Below, one piece after another: positions 26,216-37,732 of a stretch of 64,000 nt of DNA. The notes under the pieces were generated by a model, which saw only the letters and a program-made list of their open reading frames with translations, had not been told where the DNA came from and ran no database searches. Source of the stretch: Streptomyces griseoviridis (GTDB lineage Bacteria > Actinomycetota > Actinomycetes > Streptomycetales > Streptomycetaceae); assembly GCF_005222485.1 (NCBI RefSeq), contig NZ_CP029078.1, positions 7,875,501 through 7,939,500 on the forward strand, given 5' to 3'. Every line of letters starts with the position of its first letter. The first letter of the stretch is position 1. The translations under genes were made by a program, and so were the position numbers.

Positions 26216-26872
26216 GTGACCGACATCATCACTCTCTCCGATCCCCGCGTCGCCGCCGTCGTCGTCGACGAGTGCGGTGAACCCCTGGTCGACGTACGGG
26301 ACATACCTGAGCTGCGGCTCGATGCCAGGCAGGCGGCCGACGACGGCGCGTACGCCCTGCTCAGATCAGGGGTGCTCGGCCGGCTCCTGGAGGCGCAGCG
26401 GGCGCTCCCCGCGGGGCTGCGCTTCCTGGTCGTGGAGGGCTACCGGCCGCCCGGGTTGCAGCGCCGCTACTACGACACGTACGCGACCGCCCTGCGCGCC
26501 GCCCACCCCGACGCCTCGCCGGCCCGGGTCAGAGAGCTGGCCAGCGCCTACATCTCGCCGCCCGAGGTCGCCCCGCACGTCTGCGGCGGCGCGCTCGATC
26601 TGACCCTGTGCACCGAGGACGGCGCCGAACTGCCCCTCGGGACCGAGGTCAACGCCACCCCGGAGGAGAGCGCGGGCGCCTGCCGCACGGACGCGCCCGG
26701 CATCAGCGCCTCCGCCCGCGCCAACCGGGCCGTGATGCGGGAGGCGCTGACGTCCGCCGGATTCGTCAACTACCCCACGGAGTGGTGGCACTGGTCCTAC
26801 GGGGACCGCTACTGGGCCCTGCTCTCCCACCGTCCCGCCGCCCTCTACGGGCCCGTGGACCCGCCTGCCTGA
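26216..26872 (+). CDS. VanX-like D-Ala-D-Ala dipeptidase (M15D)
   Basis: 218 aa from GTG 26216. Zinc ligands are His121 and Asp128 (HVCGGALD) and His192 in EWWHW, with catalytic Glu189. The FLVVEGYRPPGLQRRYY stretch is family-typical. In VanX the motif is SxHSRGxAxD; here CGG replaces SRG, so substrate preference may differ. There is no signal peptide, so it is cytoplasmic and could trim D-Ala-D-Ala or other dipeptides. No vanHA genes are nearby, so glycopeptide resistance is not implied. There is no ribosome site; a leaderless start under SARP control is suggested. Confidence 0.88.
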   Translation: MTDIITLSDPRVAAVVVDECGEPLVDVRDIPELRLDARQAADDGAYALLRSGVLGRLLEAQRALPAGLRFLVVEGYRPPGLQRRYYDTYATALRAAHPDASPARVRELASAYISPPEVAPHVCGGALDLTLCTEDGAELPLGTEVNATPEESAGACRTDAPGISASARANRAVMREALTSAGFVNYPTEWWHWSYGDRYWALLSHRPAALYGPVDPPA

Positions 26873-27036
26873 GCCCACCCGCACCCACGCGCGCCCACGC
26901 GTTCGAGCCCAAGCACCCTCGACCTCACGGGAGTTCAGCCCGCACGACCGGCCGGCGCAAGGGGCGCCGGCCGGGACCAGCACACACCTGGCGCCGCCCG
27001 ACCAGCGGGACGCCGGGCACATGGGGGATACGTCAG

Positions 27037-27582
27037 ATGAACAGAAGCGAGCCCTGCGACACCGTCCTCGACCGTCCGCTCGACCGCATGGACCCCGACG
27101 AGTTCGACGCGGTCTTCACCGAGGTCATGCCCCGGCTGCGCCGTCGGCTGCTGGCCCTGACCGGCAATCCGTACGACGCCGACGACCTGGTCCAGGACAC
27201 CTACATGCGGCTCGCCCGGCGGGCCAGGGGCCGCGCCCTGGCCCCGCAGCAGCACCCGTACGCCTACGCCTCCGCCACCGCGCTCAACCTGCTGCGCGAC
27301 TCCTGGACGCGCTCGTCCCGGCGCGAGACCTGCACCGACCGGCTGCCGGAACCCGGTTGGGACGGCGGCGTCGAACGCTGTGAGGCCCGGTGCGCGGCGC
27401 TCGCGCTGCTCGCCCTGCTGTCACCGAAGGAGGCCGCCGCCGTCATCCTCGTCGACCTGGAGGGGCTCAGCCACGACGCGGCCGGGGAACTGCTCGGCGC
27501 GCACCGGGGGACCGTGCAGCGCAACCGGATGCGAGGGCTCGCCAAGATGCGGGACGCGCTGGCCGACGCCAGGGCCCGCTGA
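27037..27582 (+). CDS. ECF-type RNA polymerase sigma factor
   Basis: 181 aa from ATG 27037. Region 2 reads LLALTGNPYDADDLVQDTYM with the conserved DADDLVQDT helix. Region 4 (SPKEAAAVILVDLEGLSHDA then AGELLGAHRGTVQRNRMRG) is a helix-turn-helix. No ribosome site is obvious before the ATG. There is no neighbouring anti-sigma gene: the next gene, 118 bp on, is an exported NlpC/P60 hydrolase, which could be one of its targets. Confidence 0.85.
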   Translation: MNRSEPCDTVLDRPLDRMDPDEFDAVFTEVMPRLRRRLLALTGNPYDADDLVQDTYMRLARRARGRALAPQQHPYAYASATALNLLRDSWTRSSRRETCTDRLPEPGWDGGVERCEARCAALALLALLSPKEAAAVILVDLEGLSHDAAGELLGAHRGTVQRNRMRGLAKMRDALADARAR

Positions 27583-27700
27583 CGCCACCGCGCGGGGGAA
27601 GCGCCACGGAAACCCCTCTCGTGTGGCGCAGGTCACACGAGGTGAGGCATACCGGCACTTCCCCCGGGCGGTCTCCCAGGTGACACACCGTCAACAGAGG

Positions 27701-28873
27701 ATGTGCTCCTTGAACACCACGATCAGGCCGCGCCGACCCGCGGGCCGAAGCCTCGCCGCCGTCGCCGTCGTCGCCCTCTCCGCCGCTCTGCCCGCCGCCC
27801 TGCCCGCGACGGCCCGAGCCGCCACCGCCACCGCGGAGGCGGCGAGCTGCGCCGTCCTCGCACCGGGCGCCTCGGCGACCGCCGAGGCCGCCGTCCGGGC
27901 CGCCTGCGGCCAACTCGGCGTCTGGTACAGCTGGGGCGGCGGCCACGGCGCCACCCCGGGCCCCACCTTCGGCTACTACGACGGCTCCGACCCCGACAGC
28001 CTGCACGACGGCGAGCGCAAGGGCTTCGACTGCTCGGGCCTGGCCCGCTACGCCTACGCCCAGGCCACCGGCAGGGACCTGCTCAACGGCACGGCGAACG
28101 ACCAGTTCCACACCTCGCACGCGGCGGCCCGCTTCACGGCGGGACAGGGCACCGCGCCGCTGCTGCCGGGCGACCTGATGTTCTGGGGCAGCGGCCACAT
28201 CCACCACGTCGCGCTCTACCTCGGCGCCGGGCAGATGGTGGAGGCGTACGAGTCGGGCACCCACATCCGGGTGGCGCCGGTGCGGACCGGCGGCGACTAC
28301 GCGGGCGCCGTCCGCGTCGACGGCTCCGGCAGCGTGCCGCCCCCGCCCGCCAACGGCGGCACCACGTTCGAGACCTGGGGGACCCGGGTCCGCACCCACT
28401 CGTCGCCGAGCGTGAACGCGTCCGTCGTCGACACCTTCCCGGGCCCGAGCCAGGTGTCCGTGATGTGCCAGCAGCACGCGGAGACGGTCACCGCCGAGGG
28501 GTACACCAACGACATCTGGTCGAAGCTGTCCGACGGCTCCTGGCTGACGAACATCTACATCAAGGGCCCGGCCTCGCTGCCCGGAATCCCGGACTGCGGC
28601 GGCAGCCCCACCCCGCCGCCGAGCGGCGGCAGCAAGCCGTTCCAGACCTGGGGCACCGGCGTGCGCACCCACGCGTCGGCCGCCGTCGGCGCCGCCGTCG
28701 TCGACTACTTCCCGCAGCCGACCACCGTCAACGTCGTCTGCCAGGCCCACGCCCAGACGGTCACCGCCGAGGGCTACACCAACGACGCCTGGTCCCGCCT
28801 CACCGGCGGCTCCTGGATGACCAACATCTACATCAAGGGCCCGGAGTGGCTGCCCGGCGTCCCCACCTGCTGA
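27701..28873 (+). CDS. Secreted NlpC/P60 endopeptidase with two SH3-like repeats
   Basis: 390 aa from ATG 27701. TTG 27710, in frame, is better spaced from the AGAGG at 27696-27700 and may be the true start. A signal peptide ends near ATARAATATA. The catalytic Cys is in GFDCSGLARYAYAQ (about Cys111) and the His is in HIHHVALYLGAG. Two C-terminal copies of a 75-residue module follow, each with TWGT.VRTH, TVTAEGYTND and NIYIKGP, joined by Pro-rich linkers. They are probably wall-binding. The enzyme is expected to cut peptidoglycan stem peptides. It follows a sigma factor gene that may regulate it. Confidence 0.92.
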   Translation: MCSLNTTIRPRRPAGRSLAAVAVVALSAALPAALPATARAATATAEAASCAVLAPGASATAEAAVRAACGQLGVWYSWGGGHGATPGPTFGYYDGSDPDSLHDGERKGFDCSGLARYAYAQATGRDLLNGTANDQFHTSHAAARFTAGQGTAPLLPGDLMFWGSGHIHHVALYLGAGQMVEAYESGTHIRVAPVRTGGDYAGAVRVDGSGSVPPPPANGGTTFETWGTRVRTHSSPSVNASVVDTFPGPSQVSVMCQQHAETVTAEGYTNDIWSKLSDGSWLTNIYIKGPASLPGIPDCGGSPTPPPSGGSKPFQTWGTGVRTHASAAVGAAVVDYFPQPTTVNVVCQAHAQTVTAEGYTNDAWSRLTGGSWMTNIYIKGPEWLPGVPTC

Positions 28874-28954
28874 ACCCGGCCGCCCCGACGGTGCGGTGAT
28901 CATCGTCGGTTACCCTCGGGCGACCGGCGTGACCCCCGCACCAGGAGCGTGCCC

Positions 28955-29299
28955 ATGAGCGACATCGAGATCCGTGACGACCGGGCGGCGGGCCGCCTCG
29001 AGGCCGTCGTCGACGGCCAACCGGTCGGCCGCGTCGAGTACTTCGTCCTCACCGACCCGCGGCGCGCGCTGGTCCCCGTGCACACCGTCGTGGAGCCCGC
29101 CCACGAGGGCCGGGGCATCGCCGGTTCGCTCGCCCGCGAGCTGTACGCCGTCGCCGCCCGCGAGGACGTGCCGGTGGCGCCGCTGTGCCCGTACGTCACC
29201 CAGTGGATCGCCCGCCACCCCGACGTCGCCCCGGCCGGCGACCCCGAGCTGCTGGACGCGGCGAAGCAGTGGCTGCGGGACCACCCGGGCCGCTTCTGA
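28955..29299 (+). CDS. Small GNAT acetyltransferase (YjdJ-like)
   Basis: 114 aa from ATG 28955, with AGGAG 8 bases upstream. It has the compact single-domain form: GRVEYFVLTDP, HTVVEPAHEGRGIAGSLARE as the CoA loop, and VAPLCPYVTQWIARHPD at the end, typical of the YjdJ/GCN5-related subfamily of unknown substrate. It is probably monocistronic. Confidence 0.9.
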   Translation: MSDIEIRDDRAAGRLEAVVDGQPVGRVEYFVLTDPRRALVPVHTVVEPAHEGRGIAGSLARELYAVAAREDVPVAPLCPYVTQWIARHPDVAPAGDPELLDAAKQWLRDHPGRF

Positions 29300-29507
29300 G
29301 GCCGCCCAGGCCGGCCGGGAGCGGGGCGCGGGGGACGGCCGCCGGACGCCGCGCCGAGGACCGGACGTAGCAGAGGCGCCGTCCGCGCACCGCCGGGGTG
29401 ATCCACCTGGCACGGACGGTCCTGCCCCGGGGTGAGTCAGAGCGACGGGGCTGGGTACGCGGGGGATAGTCCAGAGCGGACACGCAACCGAGAGGCCGGA
29501 GGTTCGG

Positions 29508-29729
29508 ATGACCGACCCCTTCCCCGCACCCACCCCGCCGGGGCCCACCCCGGGTCCCGACCCTTACCCCGCCCCGGGCCCGGAGCCCGCGCCGCCCGGC
29601 CCCGCGCCGACGCCGCACCCGCCGCCCGCGCCCGCACCCACCCCGCCCACCCCCAAGCCCGCCCCGCCGGGCCCCGCCCCGACCCCGGAGCCGGTGCCCG
29701 ACCCCGAGCCGGGCCCGCCGCTGTCCTGA
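29508..29729 (+). CDS. Small proline-rich protein
   Basis: 73 aa, more than half proline, with repeated PAP/PTP/PGP triplets and a few acidic residues near the end. GGAGG lies 7-8 bases before ATG 29508, which is the main support for translation. There is no signal peptide or membrane segment. Composition alone gives no function; it could be a disordered linker-type peptide or a spurious ORF with a good ribosome site. Confidence 0.5.
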   Translation: MTDPFPAPTPPGPTPGPDPYPAPGPEPAPPGPAPTPHPPPAPAPTPPTPKPAPPGPAPTPEPVPDPEPGPPLS

Positions 29730-29802
29730 CCGGCCCCGCGCCGCGCCGGACGACGGGTTCGCCGGACCCGGCGGTTCCGCGCACGCAGGCCCTCCGCACA
29801 CG

Positions 29803-29846
29803 ACGACGGCGGTGGATGCCCCTTCCCGGGCACCCACCGCCGTCGT
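29803..29846. terminator. Strong bidirectional terminator at the end of gnd
   Basis: ACGACGGCGGTGG-A-TGCCC (29803-29821) pairs with GGGCA-C-CCACCGCCGTCGT (29828-29846): 18 paired bases and one mismatch around CTTCCC. It lies 18 bases from the gnd stop. Confidence 0.85.
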
Positions 29847-29864
29847 GTCGCGTCCGCCGTACGG

Positions 29865-31304
29865 TTACGCGGAGACCTCCGAGCGGTCACCGCCCCACAG
29901 CGTGTGGAACGAGCCGTCCTTGTCGGTGCGCCGGTAGGTGTGGGCACCGAAGAAGTCCCGCTGCCCCTGCGTCAGCGCGGCCGGCAGCCGCTCGGCGCGC
30001 AGCCCGTCGTAGTAGGCGAGCGCCGCCGCGAAGCCCGGCGTGGCCACACCCTGCCGGGTCGCGGCGATGACGACCTCGCGCCAGTCGTCCTGCGCGTCCG
30101 CGATCTCGCTCGCGAACGTCGCGTCGGACAGCAGGCTCGGCAGGTCGGGCCGGGCGTCGTAGGCGGCCCGGATGCGGTCGAGGAACGCGGCCCTGATGAT
30201 GCAGCCGCCGCGCCAGATGGCGGAGACCGCGCCGAGGTCGATGTCCCAGTCGTACTCCTCGCTGCCCGCCGCGATCTCGTGGAAGCCCTGCGTGTACGAC
30301 ACGATCTTCGACGCGTACAGCGCCTGCTCGACCCGGTCCGCGAAGGCCGCCGCCTCCGCCTCGCCCAGCGCGGTGGGGGTCGGCCCCGCCAGGTCGCGGG
30401 ACGCCTCGCGCAGCGCCGCGTGCCCGGAGAGCGAACGGGCGAACACCGCCTCCGCGATACCGGAGACCGGGACACCGAGGTCGAGGGCGATCTGGACGGT
30501 CCAGCGTCCGGTGCCCTTCTGCTCGGCCTGGTCGACCACCACGTCGACGAACGGCTTGCCGGTGTCCTCGTCCACGTGGGACAGCACCTCGGCGGTGATC
30601 TCGATCAGGTAGGAGTCGAGACGGCCGGTGTTCCAGGTGCGGAAGATCCCGGCGATCTGCGCGGGGGAGTACCCGGCCACGTCCCGCAGCAGCTGGTACG
30701 CCTCGCCGATCAGCTGCATGTCGGCGTACTCGATGCCGTTGTGCACCATCTTCACGAAGTGCCCGGCGCCGTCGGGACCCACATGGGTCACGCAGGGGGA
30801 GCCGTCGTCGGCCTTCGCGGAGATCTTCTCCAGCATCGGGCCCAGCGAGTCGTACGACTCGGCCGGGCCGCCCGGCATGATGCTCGGCCCGTTCAGCGCG
30901 CCCTCCTCGCCGCCCGAGACGCCCATGCCGACGAAGTGGATGCCCTGCTCGCGCAGTTCGCGCTCGCGGCGCCTGGTGTCCGCGAAGTGCGCGTTGCCGC
31001 CGTCGATGATCATGTCGCCGGGCTCCAGGAGCGGCGCGAACTCCTGGATCACCGCGTCGGTCGGGTCACCCGCCTTGACCATGACGACCAGCCGCCTGGG
31101 CCGCTCCAGTGCCGCGACGAACTCCTTGGCGGTCTCGGCCGCGACGAAGTCGCCCTCCTGCCCGAACTCCTCCACCAGCGCGTGCGTCTTCGAGGCCGTC
31201 CGGTTGTGCAGCGCCACCGTGTAGCCGTTGCGTGCGAAGTTCCGGGCCAGATTGCGGCCCATGACCGCGAGTCCTGTGACGCCGATCTGGGCTGACGTGC
31301 TCAT
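29865..31304 (-). CDS. gnd: 6-phosphogluconate dehydrogenase (decarboxylating)
   Basis: 479 aa from ATG 31304, with AGGAG 8 bases upstream. The Rossmann start is GVTGLAVMGRNLARNFARNG and the NADP-site Asn-Arg-Thr follows (LHNRTASK). Substrate and catalytic signatures are VGMGVSGGEEGALNGPSIMPGG, HFVKMVHNGIEYADMQ and the C-terminal QGQRDFFGAHTYRR. It makes ribulose 5-phosphate and NADPH in the pentose phosphate pathway. It is divergent from the Rpf gene. From memory, SCO0975 (gnd) and SCO0974 (rpfD) are neighbours in S. coelicolor. Confidence 0.97.
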   Translation of the reverse strand: MSTSAQIGVTGLAVMGRNLARNFARNGYTVALHNRTASKTHALVEEFGQEGDFVAAETAKEFVAALERPRRLVVMVKAGDPTDAVIQEFAPLLEPGDMIIDGGNAHFADTRRRERELREQGIHFVGMGVSGGEEGALNGPSIMPGGPAESYDSLGPMLEKISAKADDGSPCVTHVGPDGAGHFVKMVHNGIEYADMQLIGEAYQLLRDVAGYSPAQIAGIFRTWNTGRLDSYLIEITAEVLSHVDEDTGKPFVDVVVDQAEQKGTGRWTVQIALDLGVPVSGIAEAVFARSLSGHAALREASRDLAGPTPTALGEAEAAAFADRVEQALYASKIVSYTQGFHEIAAGSEEYDWDIDLGAVSAIWRGGCIIRAAFLDRIRAAYDARPDLPSLLSDATFASEIADAQDDWREVVIAATRQGVATPGFAAALAYYDGLRAERLPAALTQGQRDFFGAHTYRRTDKDGSFHTLWGGDRSEVSA

Positions 31305-31563
31305 GCGGTTGGCTCCTAGTGCGTCCGTGGTTCGGTGCTGCCGGTCCTGCCCGTAAGTATCGCCCCACCTGCCATCCTGACGTGCCGGTGTGCGGGGCGC
31401 ATGTCCGGGGTGCGGGACCGGGCACCGCCTCATACGGGTGAGAGGCCCCGTGTGCCTCACCGGTTCCGCAACTCCGGTGCCCTCATGGTGTCTTGCCGGA
31501 CGACAAGGCTGATTTGCCGTCTTGTCATGGCCTGTTCGCGGCCCTTACTTTTGGCCCTTCTGA

Positions 31564-34150
<2,587 letters not shown>

Positions 34151-34360
34151 GGGCGGCTCCTCTGCGTGAGACGGGGGCGGTGACCCCTGCGCGGCGAACG
34201 GTCGGCCTTCATGGGGAACACGATGCCCTCTCCCGGTGTTCCCGTCGTCGTCCCTGAGCAGGCAATCCGTCCTACTGCCGATGGAGTACGAATCGGGCAC
34301 CGTCCTCCCCAAGACGGGTGACACGAGCCGCACTCCCCGTGCGGGTGCCCCCTGAGGGAC

Positions 34361-35116
34361 TTGGTACTACTGCTGTTCGTGGACCTCGACCCCGAACTCG
34401 CCGCCCTCGCCCCGCTCGGCGGCTTCTTCCTCCTACACACGGGGGCACCCCCGGACCCCGCGCTCCCGACCCTCGCCGACGCCTACGCACCCCTGTCATC
34501 GGATGTTTACCCGGATCCGCTGACTTTCCGGATCCGCAAGGTCACCACCGCGCTGGGCGCCCCCGCACCGCGCGTCGCCGCCTCCCTCGCCCAGCAGGGG
34601 CTCGCCGCCCGCCTCTGGTCGGTGGCGCTCGGCAGCGCCGTCCGCTACGGCCGCCTGCCCGACCTCGACCCGCGGCTGCTGCGCTGGGACCCCGACGGCA
34701 GCGCCCCCGACGACCTGTGGCTCACCGAGGTGCGCCCGCTGCCCGCCGACCCGGGGAGCATCGCCGACGCCGTCCTCGGCGGCCACCTCGAACCGCTGGC
34801 CGCGGCCCTGCGCGCCCGCCACCGGATCGCCCCCGGCCTGCTGTGGGGCAACGCCGGTTCCGCGCTCGCCGGGACCGCCCGCCAGCTCGGCCAGTGGGCC
34901 CGCGCGCACGACCGGCCCGACGTCGCCGCCCGCACCCGCGACCTCACCGCGCGGCTGCTCAGCCACCCCCTGCTGGCCGGCACCGGCACCCTGACCGGCA
35001 CCGCGTTCCGCCGCCGCAGCTGCTGCCTCTACTACCGGGTGCCCGGCGGCGGGGTCTGCGGGGACTGCTGCTTCCCACGACCCCCGCGCCCTTCCGCCCG
35101 CGGCACATCTGGGTGA
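34361..35116 (+). CDS. FhuF-like [2Fe-2S] ferric-siderophore reductase family protein
   Basis: About 251 aa from TTG 34361, which has GAGGG close by; GTG 34379 is an alternative. The C-terminus carries SCCLYYRVPGGGVCGDC, the CC-x10-C-x2-C cluster ligand pattern specific to FhuF-type reductases. The body contains WGNAGSALAGTARQL, as in the family. It is likely to reduce ferric siderophores in the cytoplasm, but no siderophore transporter is adjacent. It is divergent from the DMT gene, and glgA follows 37 bp downstream in the same direction. Confidence 0.8.
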   Translation: MVLLLFVDLDPELAALAPLGGFFLLHTGAPPDPALPTLADAYAPLSSDVYPDPLTFRIRKVTTALGAPAPRVAASLAQQGLAARLWSVALGSAVRYGRLPDLDPRLLRWDPDGSAPDDLWLTEVRPLPADPGSIADAVLGGHLEPLAAALRARHRIAPGLLWGNAGSALAGTARQLGQWARAHDRPDVAARTRDLTARLLSHPLLAGTGTLTGTAFRRRSCCLYYRVPGGGVCGDCCFPRPPRPSARGTSG

Positions 35117-35153
35117 CCATGGGGAACCTGCCGCGGAGATCAGGGGGTAGCGG

Positions 35154-36314
35154 GTGCGAGTGGGACTGCTGACCCGGGAGTACCCGCCGGACGTGTACGG
35201 CGGAGCGGGCGTCCATGTCGAGTTCCTCGCCAGGGAGTTGACCTCACTGGTCGACCTGGAGGTGCACTCCTGGGGCGAGGGCCGCGGGGTCGGCGTCAGA
35301 CGCCACCGCTCCTGGGCCGCCCTCGACACCGCCAACGACGCGCTGCGCACCTTCTCCGTGGACCTCGCGATGGCCGCCGGCCTGGAGAGCCGCGACCTCG
35401 TCCACTCCCACACCTGGTACGCCAACCTCGCAGGCCACCTCGGCAAGTTGCTGTACGGCATCCCGCACGTGATGACCGCGCACTCCCTGGAACCCCTGCG
35501 CCCCTGGAAGGCCGAGCAACTCGGCGGCGGGTACGCCCTGTCGAGCTGGGCCGAACGCACCGCCGTCGAGACCGCCGACGCGGTGATCGCCGTCTCCGGG
35601 GCCATGCGCGAGGACATCCTCGGCTGCTACCCGGCGCTCGACCCGGCCCGGGTGCGGGTCGTGCACAACGGCATCGACACCACCCTCTACCGCCCCGACC
35701 GCGCCACCGACGTCCTGGACCGCGTCGGCCTCGACCGGACCCGCCCGTACGTCCTCTTCGTCGGCCGCATCACCCGGCAGAAGGGCGTGCCCCATCTGCT
35801 GCGCGCGGTACGGGACATCGACCCGCGCGCCCAGGTCGTGCTCTGCGCGGGAGCCCCCGACACCCCGGAGATCGACCGGGAGTTCCGGGACCTCTTCCAG
35901 GAGTTGAGCCGGGTCCGCGAGGGTGTGCGCTGGATCCCGCAGATGCTGCCGCGCCTTGAGGTCATCCAACTCCTCACGCACGCCGCCGCGTTCGTCTGCC
36001 CGTCGGTCTACGAGCCGCTCGGCATCGTCAACCTGGAGGCGATGGCCTGCGGAACCCCGGTGGTGGCCTCCCGGGTCGGCGGCATCCCGGAGGTCGTCGA
36101 CGACGGCAAGACGGGGCTGCTGGTGCCGATGGACGACGACCCCGAGATCTTCGAGGCCGGGCTCGCCCGCGCGCTCGACGCGGTCCTCGACGACCCGGAG
36201 GGCGCCCGGCGGATGGGCGAGGCGGGACGGGAGCGCGCGGTCGGCGAGTTCGGCTGGGACACCGTCGCCCGCCGCACGGTCCGGCTCTACGAGGAGATCG
36301 TCGCACAGGGGTAG
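35154..36314 (+). CDS. glgA: Actinobacterial glycogen synthase/maltose-1-phosphate synthase (GT4)
   Basis: 386 aa from GTG 35154, with AGGGGG 7-12 bases upstream. The GT4 fold is clear: [20 protein letters not shown] at the N-terminus, [29 protein letters not shown], and the donor site [20 protein letters not shown]. It uses ADP-glucose, presumably supplied by the glgC gene 89 bp downstream. In mycobacteria the homologous enzyme acts as GlgM, making maltose 1-phosphate for the GlgE pathway, so either product is possible here. No glgE or glgB is in the window. Confidence 0.93.
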   Translation: MRVGLLTREYPPDVYGGAGVHVEFLARELTSLVDLEVHSWGEGRGVGVRRHRSWAALDTANDALRTFSVDLAMAAGLESRDLVHSHTWYANLAGHLGKLLYGIPHVMTAHSLEPLRPWKAEQLGGGYALSSWAERTAVETADAVIAVSGAMREDILGCYPALDPARVRVVHNGIDTTLYRPDRATDVLDRVGLDRTRPYVLFVGRITRQKGVPHLLRAVRDIDPRAQVVLCAGAPDTPEIDREFRDLFQELSRVREGVRWIPQMLPRLEVIQLLTHAAAFVCPSVYEPLGIVNLEAMACGTPVVASRVGGIPEVVDDGKTGLLVPMDDDPEIFEAGLARALDAVLDDPEGARRMGEAGRERAVGEFGWDTVARRTVRLYEEIVAQG

Positions 36315-36403
36315 GGGCGGCGGGCGAGCCCTCGAACAGGCTTACCCCGTGCGGCTCCAGGGCAAATGGTCACTCCAGGGTGACCAAGGAGAGGGGAGCG
36401 GCC

Positions 36404-37624
36404 ATGCGCCGTGGCGGACCTTCGGTGCTCGGGATCGTACTGGCGGGCGGTGAGGGCAAACGGCTGATGCCCCTCACCGCCGACCGCGCGAAACCCGCGG
36501 TGACCTTCGGCGGCACGTACCGCCTCGTCGACTTCGTCCTGTCCAACCTCGTCAACGCCGACATCCTGCGCATCTGCGTGCTCACGCAGTACAAGTCGCA
36601 CTCGCTCGACCGGCACATCACCACCACCTGGCGGATGTCGAGCCTGCTCGGCAACTACGTCACGCCGGTGCCCGCGCAGCAGCGGCTCGGCCCGCGCTGG
36701 TACCTGGGCAGCGCCGACGCGATCCTCCAGTCCCTGAACCTCGTCCACGACGAACAGCCCGAGTACGTCGCGGTGTTCGGCGCCGACCACGTCTACCGGA
36801 TGGACCCGCGCCAGATGCTCACCCAGCATGTGGAGAGCGGCGCGGGGGTGACCGTCGCGGGCATCAGGGTGCCGCGCGCGGAGTCCTCGGCGTTCGGGGT
36901 GATCACCCCAGGCTCCGACGGGCAGACGGTGGAGCGGTTCCTGGAGAAGCCCGCCGACCCGCCGGGGCTGCCGGACGACCCGGAGTGCGTCTTCGCGTCG
37001 ATGGGCAACTACCTCTTCACCACCAAGGTGCTCATCGAGGCGCTGCAACGGGACGCCGAGGACGAGCACTCCGTGCACGACATGGGCGGCTCGATCCTGC
37101 CCCAGCTCACCGACCGCGGCGAGGCCGGGCTGTACGACTTCAGCGCCAACCACGTGCCGGGCGAGACCAGCAGGGACCAGGGGTACTGGCGGGACGTCGG
37201 CACCCTCGACGCCTACTACGACGCCCACATGGACCTGATCGCCGAGCGGCCCGCGTTCAACCTCTACAACCGAAGCTGGCCCGTCTACACGCACTCCTAC
37301 CAGCTCTCGCCCGCCCGCTTCAACGCGGGCGGCATCGCGGGGGAGTCCATCATCAGCGCGGGCTGCCTGATCCGCGGGCAGGTGACGCGGTCGGTGCTCT
37401 CGCCGGGTGTGGTGGTCGACCCCGGAGCGGTGGTGCAGGGGTCGGTCCTGCACGACAACGTCCACATCGGCCGGGGCGCCGTGGTGCGCGGGGCGATCCT
37501 GGACAAGAACGTCGAGGTACCGCCCGGCGCCACCATCGGCGTGAACCCGGAGCGGGACGCCGAGCTGTACACCGTCTCCCCGGGCGGGGTGATCGCCCTG
37601 GGCAAGGGCCAGATCGTCACCTAG
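36404..37624 (+). CDS. glgC: Glucose-1-phosphate adenylyltransferase
   Basis: 406 aa from ATG 36404, behind AAGGAGAGGGGAG (36386-36398). The nucleotidyltransferase signature [17 protein letters not shown] is followed by [18 protein letters not shown], the [10 protein letters not shown] and [11 protein letters not shown] substrate motifs, [17 protein letters not shown], and a left-handed beta-helix C-terminal domain. It makes ADP-glucose from glucose 1-phosphate and ATP. It is tandem with glgA, which suggests joint control. Just after its stop is a GAAGCC hexanucleotide run. Confidence 0.97.
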   Translation: MRRGGPSVLGIVLAGGEGKRLMPLTADRAKPAVTFGGTYRLVDFVLSNLVNADILRICVLTQYKSHSLDRHITTTWRMSSLLGNYVTPVPAQQRLGPRWYLGSADAILQSLNLVHDEQPEYVAVFGADHVYRMDPRQMLTQHVESGAGVTVAGIRVPRAESSAFGVITPGSDGQTVERFLEKPADPPGLPDDPECVFASMGNYLFTTKVLIEALQRDAEDEHSVHDMGGSILPQLTDRGEAGLYDFSANHVPGETSRDQGYWRDVGTLDAYYDAHMDLIAERPAFNLYNRSWPVYTHSYQLSPARFNAGGIAGESIISAGCLIRGQVTRSVLSPGVVVDPGAVVQGSVLHDNVHIGRGAVVRGAILDKNVEVPPGATIGVNPERDAELYTVSPGGVIALGKGQIVT

Positions 37625-37626
37625 CC

Positions 37627-37662
37627 GAAGCCGAAGCCGAAGCTGAAGCCGAAGCCGAAGCC
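37627..37662. repeat. Six GAAGCC hexanucleotide repeats
   Basis: GAAGCC x6, one unit reading GAAGCT, begins two bases after the glgC stop. C-rich CCCCTCACCCCG-type repeats follow to about 37720, before the end of the convergent permease gene. No hairpin is evident. Confidence 0.85.
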
Positions 37663-37732
37663 GGCCCCTCACCCCGCCCCCCTCACCCCGCCCCGCTCAC
37701 CCGGCCCCCTCACCCGGGCCGCCGGCCGTCGT

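Noticed and set aside
26216..26872. Vancomycin-resistance gene
   Set aside because: VanX-like motif present, but no vanH, vanA, vanR or vanS partners, and the SxHSRG segment is altered. A general dipeptidase is safer.
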